A DNA stretch of 64,000 bases, taken from the NCBI RefSeq assembly GCF_023091745.1, contig NC_068911.1, positions 156,288,004-156,352,003 on the forward strand, written 5' to 3'. Position 1 is the stretch's first letter. Every line of letters starts with the position of its first letter. Made by a program: the position numbers and the translations under genes. Source of the DNA: Budorcas taxicolor. Lineage: Eukaryota > Chordata > Mammalia > Artiodactyla > Bovidae. The notes beneath the pieces are model-generated. The model worked only from the letters and a program-made list of their open reading frames with translations, was not told where the DNA came from and did not search any database. Shown in pieces: positions 56,495 through 64,000 of the stretch.

Positions 56495-56700
56495 TTATGT
56501 TTAGGTATTGTATAAAATTCTCTAACTGTATTAACTCTTTCTTCTCTCAACAACCCCATAAGTTAGATATTGTTTTGTCTTCATTTTATAGATGGGGGAA
56601 CTAAGACAAAGGAAAATTAAATCTATCCAAAGTCACAGTACTAGTAAGTGGCAAAACTGGAGTTGGAACCTAGACATTTACACTCTTAAGTCTGTAATTT
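56495..56700 (-). repeat. MIR SINE, antisense
   Basis: caacaaccccataagttaga, ttcattttatagatggggga, actaagacaaaggaaaatta, agtcacagtactagtaagtg and ggcaaaactggagttggaac: near-complete antisense MIR. Confidence 0.8.
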
Positions 56701-56739
56701 TGACTATTAAAAGACATAAAAGAAAGAAAAATTTCAACA

Positions 56740-57000
56740 TTTATCTATTTGGAGTTTAGTACATGTAGAAAGAACAGGGAAGAAGTGTATTTAAAGAGAC
56801 AATGGCTGAGAATCATCCAGAACTGATGAAAAACATGAATTCTTAGATTCAGAATAGACCAAATCTCAAGGAGGATGAGTAAAAATAATTCCAAACTGAC
56901 ATGAAAAATATAATCCATACATGTTGTTTTAGGATAATGATTCTACCAGAGATAAGACTATTTTATCTTTATGTATGAAGAGAGAAGAAGTAAATTCCAA
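56740..57000 (+). repeat. Possible L1/HAL1 ORF1 relic
   Basis: aaagagacaatggctgagaa, tcatccagaactgatgaaaa, acatgaattcttagattcag resemble the end of L1/HAL1 ORF1 in sense orientation; decayed. Confidence 0.5.
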
Positions 57001-57545
57001 ATTCTCCTGGCTAACGAGCAAAAATAGCTTCAATGTATCTTACAAAATTATAGTTATTAATATGTATATTGTTATCCATTATACTCAATTCTCAAAATGC
57101 AACTGAGAAGCTTGATCTAAGGAACATATATGAAACCTTGCCAAAACAACTAGAGTAAAATTCCCAGTCACAAAGTAAGTCCTGATAAATGCCCAAGGAG
57201 ACCCTTTTCACCACAAGGCCGTAAAGTTTGAAATCTATTTTTGAAATGATGGCTTTTTAAAACCCTTTAAATATTTCAAAAATTTTGAACACATTTCTAA
57301 ATAACTTATGACTCAAAGATCTCATAATGAAAATGTGAAAATATCAGAAACTAAAATATAAATGTACCAGATATCTATCTCCCCTGCATTCATACCAGCT
57401 TTTGGGTGAGAACTTGATATAAATCATTGATCCCTTGGTGTGAATCTCAGACAATAACCTTCCTGCCCTGAGGAAATTTCCATTTAAAGTACTTCAAGGT
57501 GGTGAGAGCCTAGACAATGGGCCATTCTTGTGGATTTAAATTTTG
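57001..57545. other. Unassigned AT-rich sequence
   Basis: About 540 bases, nothing recognised. Confidence 0.4.
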
Positions 57546-57550
57546 GATCT

Positions 57551-57765
57551 AGCCCTTCCCTGGTGGCTCAAACGGTAAAGAGTCTGCCCACAATGCGGGA
57601 GACCTGGGTTCGATTCCTGGGTTGGGAAGATCCCTTGGAGAAGGAAATGGCAGCCCACTCCACTATTCTTGCCTGGAGAATCCCATGGACAGAGGAGCCT
57701 GGCAGGCTATAGTCCATGCGGTCACAAAGAGTCGGACACGACTGAGAGACTACCACACAGACTGC
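57551..57765 (+). mobile_element. Bov-tA SINE
   Basis: cccttccctggtggctcaaa, gttcgattcctgggttggga, well-preserved to cggacacgactgagagacta. Among the least diverged Bov-tA here. Confidence 0.94.
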
Positions 57766-57851
57766 CACACCTTCCTAGTTGTGTGCCTCAGTTGCCTCAT
57801 TCATAAAGTAGGAGTTATCATAAACATTTATAAGATCGTTATGATAATTAA

Positions 57852-57906
57852 ATGGGACTTCCCTGGTGGCTCCAACGGTATACTATCTTCCTGCAATGCA
57901 GGAGAC
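57852..57906 (+). mobile_element. SINE head-only fragment
   Basis: gggacttccctggtggctcc, then a drifted block and tcctgcaatgcaggagac, then nothing of the SINE body. Flanked by aattaa at 57846-57851 and 57907-57912. Confidence 0.75.
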
Positions 57907-57946
57907 AATTAAGTATATATTTGTATATACCTAATTATCATAGCAC

Positions 57947-57953
<7 letters not shown>

Positions 57954-57977
<24 letters not shown>
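57954..57977 (+). repeat. (GA)n microsatellite
   Basis: About twelve uninterrupted GA/AG units. Confidence 0.95.
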
Positions 57978-58848
57978 ATGCTGCGTGACATAAAGTATGC
58001 ACCATATAAGTCTTCGTTGCTCTTTTTGTTTCTAGTAGAACATCAGTGAACCGATGGATGTAGTTATTGGGCAATAGAGATGTTTTTGCAAGTCTTAAAA
58101 TCATATTTGTAGGGAGCCCCCTACTCCACCTATGGTTGAATCCAAATCTGTGATTCAGTGAGACCACAATTAGCAATCAGCACCTTTCTCTCCATCCCAA
58201 GCTGCCACAGACTTTGTTTGATCGTCTAGGTAATGCTTCCTTTGAATTACTGTTCTTTTTTCTATTCTAGAATTTCACCTGCAGGCCCTCCTCAAGTCAG
58301 CCAGAGGAGACAGACAAAACTGGAAAATTCCAGAATCATCCCATTCTACAATCTTCTTCAATAATATATTGATGTGGCATGGAAGAATCACCCGTTAGAG
58401 AGTAAAGAATCATGTTCTGTTCAAATAAAATTCAAAATCACGTTTGATAATATCACCTTGGTAATACACATAGTGTTTGTTTGTAATATGTATCCTCTGA
58501 GTAAGAATAATAAATCTCCTGCTTAAGTGAGAGAGGGCTGGGATTGTTACTTTTGCTTGCCATGTCCACAAGAAGAAGGAAAATCTGCAGAGTCCAGAGG
58601 AGCGGGACTGATTCCTTTATTCTCTTAATGTGGGCCGTGAAGGGCTTAGACCTTTCATTTTAAAGGCGATAGAGCTTCTTCTCTTCTCTTTGCAGGTGGC
58701 GTCTTGGAGTGGCCATTTCCATTATCTGTGTTTATTGACCACTCACAGCTTCCCACGTGTGGAAGGAGGAGTGACTCATCTGATTGTTCAGGGAGAATCC
58801 AGGAAAAAATGGAAGATCTGGGGCCTTTCCACCTGCCTCTGTTTCTCA

Positions 58849-58945
58849 CTCTCTCTCTCTCTCTGTCTCTTTCTCTCCCTTCCACCCTTTTTTTCCTCCC
58901 TTCCTCCCTTTTCTCCTCCCTCCCCTCTCCTCTCCTCTTCACTTC
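58849..58945 (+). repeat. Polypyrimidine tract
   Basis: Nearly 100 bases of C/T with (TC)n at the left and ccttcctcccttttctcc-type blocks; only isolated purines. Confidence 0.92.
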
Positions 58946-59765
58946 TCTGCCCAGAAACTGCTGAGTAAATCAGTCTGTCCCTGCCCTATCTGTCCATCTG
59001 TCTTCAATTTCAGGTGAAAGCCAGAAAAGAGAATATTCCACCTTTTTTAATAAAACCAGAGACCTTGAACTTTGGTGAATAAAAGAGACTCACTGGGCTC
59101 TTTATAAAGGTTCCCACTGGGCTTTCATTTCTTTGCAAGCACATATTACTACATAGAATTGGGAAATGGTAATTGAGTAAGACACTACACCTCTAATACA
59201 CACTCATTTCTAATTTATTATTAGAAATATTGAATAATTTAATTTTTGCCAATATATAATTATCTGACTTGTAAGGGTGAAAAGATGAGTTAATGACCGG
59301 CCAGGCCATAATAACCCAGAAAATTCTACTTATGAGCCCAAGTTATCATTAGAGTTTATGATTAGATTTATGTCCAGTGAATCCAATAATTTCAGACCAC
59401 TGGCAACAGAAGTGAAAGAAACTTCACAGATTGAGCAGGATTAAATATCGACATATCTTAAGAAAATACCAAGAAATTGTACATGAAGGGAAAAAAATGT
59501 AAGTGAAACAGCATGTAAATATTCAGACTGATTAGAAGAATCCAAAGTAGACAAACTGCAAACCGCAGAGAGTCTTTTAAATAAGACATGTCTCAGATCC
59601 TCCTCAGAAATAATAGATTCAACTATGCAGCTGAATCTAGGCTTTTGCAAATGTTCTCTAATGGGACATTTTTTTTTTTTTAATTCAGAATGATTCTGGA
59701 GAAGTCAATTTGGTGGATTTTATCGAACAGCATGGCATAATCTAAGAAATAAGAGTGTACCAGAG

Positions 59766-59966
59766 TGCATCATGGCTCAGATGGTAAAGAATCTGCCAGC
59801 AATGCAGGAGATCTGGGTTCAATCCCTGGGTCGGGAAGATCCCCTGGAGAAGGGAATGGCAATCCACTCCAGTATTCTCACCTAGAGATTTCCATGGACA
59901 GAGGACCCCGGTAGGCTACAGTCCATGGGGCCACAGAGTCAGGCACGACTGAGCGACCAACACAGC
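59766..59966 (+). mobile_element. Bov-tA SINE
   Basis: catcatggctcagatggtaa, ggttcaatccctgggtcggg, ending gcacgactgagcgaccaaca. Confidence 0.93.
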
Positions 59967-60780
59967 ATGAGTACACAGGCTCCCCTAGAGCTAACCCTCT
60001 TACTGGAGAGCTGCCACTGCAATGCAGCTGTGGCTGGGCGCATTCCAGGTGCCCACCACGACTTTGATTAATTACTTTCCTTGTATTCCATTTTATTAGG
60101 TAATCACACAGTGAGAATGAGGACTAATTTGATCAGAAAATAGCTGCTGTTGAGCCAGAGGCTTAAAAATAGTATAGAAATCTGGTGCATCTGAGGGAAA
60201 AAGAAAACAATGGGCCATGATTAGGATCTCAATAGCTGCTTTCATAACATGGGGTCTCCTAAACTCTGTGTCCTTCACCCTGACTCTTAGGCTAAGAATT
60301 TAACCACAATTACTTTATTTTTTTAAATTATTTTTTAACTGTATGACATGGACACCACTCTATGAAAAAGAAATGAGAATTTTCAAAGATAAAAACAGAT
60401 GTTTTTAACACTTCACTAAGTTCAAGCCGGTTAGACTAGTTAGAGAAGGCAGTTTGGTGGGAGGGCCAGAGATAGTATGAAATCTCACACAAACCAAAAA
60501 AATTAGGGGATACTAATTTCTCTGGCTTGAAGATCAGTAAACAATATGAATCCACAGGGAAATTAATTCTCTAAATATGGGTGTCCCATCACCTGGGTCA
60601 GCCCACCAACCTCTCCCTCTTCAACTTTCAGCCAAAATACAGCTCTATGGTGGTCAAAACCACGTAGTTGGCTAGTAGTCAGTTAACGCTGAAAACTGTT
60701 CACTAATTTCGTTTCTCCTATCCCTGGCTAACTCAAAGTTTCTTCATGGACCACAGAATAGATCTTTCACTTTATTATAA
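59967..60780. other. Unassigned sequence
   Basis: About 800 bases, no recognised feature. Confidence 0.45.
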
Positions 60781-60784
60781 TTTC

Positions 60785-60835
60785 CAGCAGTGCCTGGAGA
60801 GTGCTGGACACAAAAGAGGTAATCAGTGATCAGCA
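60785..60835 (+). repeat. Possible L2/MIR 3' scrap
   Basis: cagcagtgcctggagagtgc recalls the gtgcctggcac end of L2/MIR. Short. Confidence 0.3.
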
Positions 60836-60889
60836 CCAATATTCAGAATGTTGCTCCCTTTTGCCTTTAGGATGAAAGTCAAATGGCTT

Positions 60890-61030
60890 CAGTTTAGTTC
60901 AGTTGCTCAGTCGTGTCCAACTCTTTGCGACCCCATGAATCGCAGCACACCAGGCCTCCCTGTCCATCACCAACTCCCAGAGTTCACTCAGACTCACGTC
61001 CATCGAGTCAGTGATGCCATCCAGCCATCT
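60890..61030 (-). mobile_element. BovB 3' fragment, 141 bp, with TSD
   Basis: cagtttagttcagttgctca through gatgccatccagccatct, antisense. Bounded by atggctt at 60883-60889 and 61031-61037, exact. Confidence 0.92.
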
Positions 61031-61059
61031 ATGGCTTAGCCTGTTCAAAAAGGGCCCTT

Positions 61060-61615
61060 CAACCAATTAAAAGATGCTTACCCCTTGGAAGGAAAGTTAT
61101 GAACACCCTAGACAGTATATTCAAAAGCAGAGACATTACTTTGTCAACAAAGGTCTGGCTAGTCAAGGCTATGGTTTTTCCAGTGGTCATGTATGGATGT
61201 GAGAGTTGGACTATAAAGAAAGCTGAGCACTGAAGAATTGATGCTTTTGAACTGTGGTGTTGGAGAAGACTCTTGAAAGTCCCTTGGACTGCAGGGAGAG
61301 CCAACCAGTCCATCCTAAAGGAAATCAGTTCTGAATATTCACTGGAAGGACTGATCCTGAAGCTGAAACTCCAATACTTTGGCCACCTGATGCAAAGAGC
61401 TGACTCATATGAAAAGACCCTGATGCTGGGAAAGATTGAGGGCAGGAGGAAAAGGGGATGACAGAGGATGAGATGGTTGAATGGCATCACTGACTCAATG
61501 CACATGGGTTTGGGTGAACTCCAGGAGTTGATGATGGACAGGGAGGCCTGGCCTGCTGCGGTGGGGTCGCAAAGAGTCAGACACGACTGAGTGACTGGAC
61601 TGAGTGACTGAACTG
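61060..61615 (+). mobile_element. BovB 3' fragment
   Basis: aattaaaagatgcttacccc to gtgactgaactgaacctgaa. Encodes only the BovB C-terminal region; stops such as gcactgaagaattga near 61226. The 200-codon minus frame across it is a shadow. Confidence 0.92.
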
Positions 61616-61702
61616 AACCTGAACCCTGCCACTCTTCAGCTTCATTTCTAACCATTGCCAACCTGCTTTACCAATTTTATACTCAAGCATACTGGATTTC
61701 TT

Positions 61703-61795
61703 GGCACTTCCCTGGCAGTCCAGTGGTTAAGGTTTCCAATGCAGGCGGTGTGGATTAAATCACTGGTCAGAGAGGATGTGATAATCCCTCTTGTG
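61703..61795 (+). mobile_element. CHR-2-type SINE
   Basis: cacttccctggcagtccagt, ggttaaggtttccaatgcag and attaaatcactggtcagaga; truncated by the following Bov-tA. Confidence 0.82.
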
Positions 61796-62013
61796 TGTGC
61801 ATGCTCAATCACTAAATTGTGACAGACTCTTTTTGACCCCAGGGACTGTAGCCAGACTCCTCTGTCCATGGAATTTTTCAGGCAAAAATACTGGACTGAG
61901 TTGCTATTTCCTTCTCCAGGATAATCTTTCCTACCCAGGAATCAAGCCTGCTTCTCCTGTGTCTCCCTCACGGGCAGGTTGATTCCTTACCATTGAGCCA
62001 GCAGGGAAACCCA
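61796..62013 (-). mobile_element. Bov-tA SINE
   Basis: gcatgctcaatcactaaatt through accattgagccagcagggaa. Diverged. Confidence 0.9.
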
Positions 62014-62188
62014 TGTTATTTCCTCTTAAGGCTATAATTTTCCCTGCCTCTCCATTTCCTGGATTATACCACTATTGACTTGACTTAAATATTCCTTATT
62101 ATTACTTAGATATTCTTCAGGAGGCTTATCTTGAGACCTGAGACAGTGTCCACATCACTTCTGGACACCACTGTGATACCCTACACCC

Positions 62189-62194
62189 ACTACT
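62189..62194 (+). repeat. 6-bp TSD of the LTR, left copy
   Basis: actact, repeated at 63829-63834. Confidence 0.85.
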
Positions 62195-63828
62195 TGCCGG
62201 GGTCCAGCCCCGGTGGATCCAGGGTGATTTGAAGGTGGGGACGGAGTCGGCGTCTTTGGAAAAATACATATTTAATCACAGATATAGACAGATTAGAAAT
62301 GGATAGTGTAGTAGGAAGATTAGTGGAGAAAAAGAGGCTGAATAACTTGGATTACGTGGAATAGCATCCATGCTCCAGATGGGAATTCAGCCAGAAAAAC
62401 GGGAGCAAGAAAGAAGCAACATGGGGGAATCAGTCTTTCCGGAAACAGATCCGATTTCTTTATTTTGGGGTTTGCTTATATACCTTTTGTTACACATAGG
62501 GATGAATACAGAGTCACGTGGGAGTCAGCAGTCCTGACCTTTATCAAAATCAGGTGCTTCACATAAATGTATAAAAAAGGTACATCATCTTCTGGCCATG
62601 AGTGAGACCTGCTGACATTTTATGATCCTTTCTTTCTGATAACCAAAAAACTTATTTCTTCCAAGGGTGTTTTTTCTTAAACCAGGCACCACCCTCCAAA
62701 TAAAGTTACATTCCTATAGGGTGAAGGTGTAGTGAGTTACAATCAAGAAAGGAATTTATTTAACCCAAGGTTAACATGATTAGTCTTAAAGGTTAATACT
62801 TATTTCTCCTATATGCTTAAAGGTTAATACTTATTTCTTCCTACATGCTAGTTATATTCATTATAAGGGTAGGGAACATGGAGATTTAGCAGCAAACATC
62901 AGCCCAACAAATGAAAATCCTTTCACCAATGCTCCCTTTAAGATCTATTTAGTCTTAAGATATGATAAATTTACATTTTTACATAGCAAGGACACAGTGA
63001 TTTATAACAAAGTACAGTGATCTATTACAAAAGAGAAAATCCATTAACTCAAAAGTCTAGTATTGCTAACATCAAAAACTACCATATTTCCTTTTCTATA
63101 GTCCAAATATATTGATTAATATATTCCCAAGTGCCTAAGGATATGGAGGCCTGGCAGCAATCATTGACTCAACAAGAAGAAAAAGCCCTATGCTAATTAA
63201 GACTCTCAAAATACTCTGAAACTCTCTGTGCTGTTTATGGTTAAGAGGTAGTAAACAATCATGTGGCAGGAGTATGGATAATCCTGTCACACAAGCTAGT
63301 CTGTCAGCAGAGAGGTTTGACCTGAGACATCCTTGTCCCACCCAGAGCAGGGTATTAGCAGCAATTATTGACACAACAAATGAAAAACCCTTCACCAATA
63401 TAATTCCTAACCAACACACTATACTTATAATTTCTAACTCCCCAAAAGAATTTGCCTTTAGTAAGTCTAAAACATCTCATGCCTCTCAGATTGGGAGGCT
63501 GTAAACAATCACATGTGGCCGGACGAACCTATACAGGTGGGCTAGATAACCTTCAGAGCAGTCCGTAAGCTGAAACAGTCTTGTCACACCCAGGAATTTT
63601 TATTGCCTTGGAGCTGCACGTTTACTCCTTCTCTGAGAGAAATGGTTATGGGGGAGAGCCCCCCGTAAAGTCAGAGGTGTAGGTGAGAGCATAAAACAGA
63701 CTCTGGTTTTGGGGTTAGATGCTCGGGAACAGGGGGTTTCCTGAGGCTTGATCACGCCTTTGCGTATGCCAAGCCTCCTTCCTCATGACCTTTGCCATGG
63801 GCGGAGTTCCTCACGCTGGCTCCCGGCA
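62195..63828 (-). mobile_element. Solo LTR of a class II endogenous retrovirus, BTLTR1 type
   Basis: 1634 bp beginning tgccggg and ending cccggca (perfect 7-bp terminal inverted repeat, TG...CA). Flanked by a 6-bp TSD, the size typical of class II (betaretrovirus-like) integration. On the minus strand it starts with the tgccgggagccagcgtgagg sequence I know from bovine BTLTR1 and has a TATA-like tatataa (complement of 62476-62482) and aataaa (complement of 62459-62464). No primer-binding site, gag, pol or env adjoins it, so it is the recombination remnant of a former provirus. Some internal blocks are repeated. Confidence 0.9.
62891..63400. repeat. Diverged direct repeats inside the LTR
   Basis: A gcagcaa...caacaa..gaaaa..cct block recurs at 62890, 63152 and 63358, and gtaaacaatca at 63250 and 63502. 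About 205-260 bases apart. Confidence 0.7.
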
Positions 63829-63834
63829 ACTACT

Positions 63835-64000
63835 GTTGTACCACTTGCCAGATTGCATTATAAAAATCTTACAAATGCCCATTTACCAGGACTATCCAAA
63901 AGCAGAGCCTGTGTCTGGGTCACTCTTATTTCTCAGAAAAAAAAGTTCCTGCCATATACTCAGTATCAATTTATATTTGCTGAGTTAATCAACGAATGAA
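63835..64000. other. Unassigned sequence
   Basis: Flank beyond the LTR. The target site sits in sequence continuous with 62170-62188; nothing recognised. Confidence 0.4.

Larger units (their letters stand above)
57907..59764. other. Mostly unassigned sequence with simple repeats
   Basis: Holds a (GA)n run at 57954-57977 and a pyrimidine tract at 58849-58945. 58690-58815 is balanced in composition with tgactca (58772-58778) and cacgtg (58753-58758). Frames over the pyrimidine tract (Leu/Ser-rich plus, Arg/Glu-rich minus) are artefacts. Confidence 0.45.

Noticed and set aside
58630..59017. Plus and minus frames of 77-112 codons
   Set aside because: Driven by the pyrimidine tract; low complexity and no domain.
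61059..61661. 200-codon minus frame, and similar minus frames at 26226-26780, 28144-28503 and 15791-16126
   Set aside because: Antisense shadows of BovB; they recur in every BovB copy with the same sequence.
62195..63828. Complete provirus
   Set aside because: Only one LTR-sized unit bounded by a TSD; no primer site or gag/pol/env sequence inside or beside it.

Overview
This window is ruminant, almost certainly bovid, nuclear DNA. It is dense in BovB (RTE-type) LINE copies, in tRNA-Glu-headed Bov-tA and Bov-A2 SINEs, in CHR-2-type cetartiodactyl SINEs and in ruminant-type L1 3' ends. It ends with a class II endogenous retrovirus LTR of the bovine BTLTR1 type. Cattle, sheep and goat cannot be told apart from the sequence alone. 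No host protein-coding exon, functional tRNA, rRNA or CRISPR array could be supported. Every long reading frame that means anything belongs to a retrotransposon; most others are SINE, LINE or microsatellite artefacts.

Layout. 1-13.3 kb: scattered Bov-tA, Bov-A2, antisense L1 (2.9-4.1, 5.0-5.4 and 8.3-8.6 kb), short BovB 3' ends, and long AT-rich stretches with nothing recognisable (notably 6.2-8.3 kb). 13.4-16.4 kb: the longest BovB, carrying endonuclease and reverse transcriptase remnants. 17.3-19.7 kb: an old L1/HAL1-like element split by two opposed BovB fragments. 20-25.2 kb: Bov-A2, L1 ends, an MLT1 LTR, and an unusual 142-bp inverted duplication at 22.8/23.3 kb whose second arm interrupts the MLT1. 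25.4-28.6 kb: CHR-2, an AT minisatellite, a 1-kb BovB with an unbroken 335-codon frame, L2, another BovB. 30.3-32.3 kb: stacked L1 3' ends containing two Bov-tA and an antisense BovB. 32.3-42 kb: mostly unassigned sequence with an old LTR (34 kb), L2-like pieces, L1 at 36.4 and 38.4 kb, and a CA-rich satellite at 37.6 kb. 42-46.2 kb: L1M interrupted by a 2.3-kb BovB, then antisense L1 with Bov-tA and CHR-2 inserts. 46.2-62 kb: many Bov-tA, several with clean target-site duplications (TSDs), a BovB inside a Bov-tA at 54.9 kb, MIR/L2 relics, and repeat-poor islands with AP-1-like motifs. 62.2-63.8 kb: a 1.63-kb solo LTR in minus orientation bounded by a 6-bp duplication.

How the parts relate. 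Bov-tA and Bov-A2 share their 3' part with BovB and are known to depend on BovB reverse transcriptase, so the window records one parasite family and its dependants repeatedly inserting into each other and into older L1. BovB alone covers roughly a fifth of the window by my boundaries. The most interesting signals are structural: the 142-bp inverted duplication, a fold-back 5' junction on the 42.5-kb BovB, three BovB copies truncated at virtually the same 5' position, an L1 with an inverted 5' piece, and a SINE reduced to its tRNA-like head. I found no evidence of a new multi-gene system.
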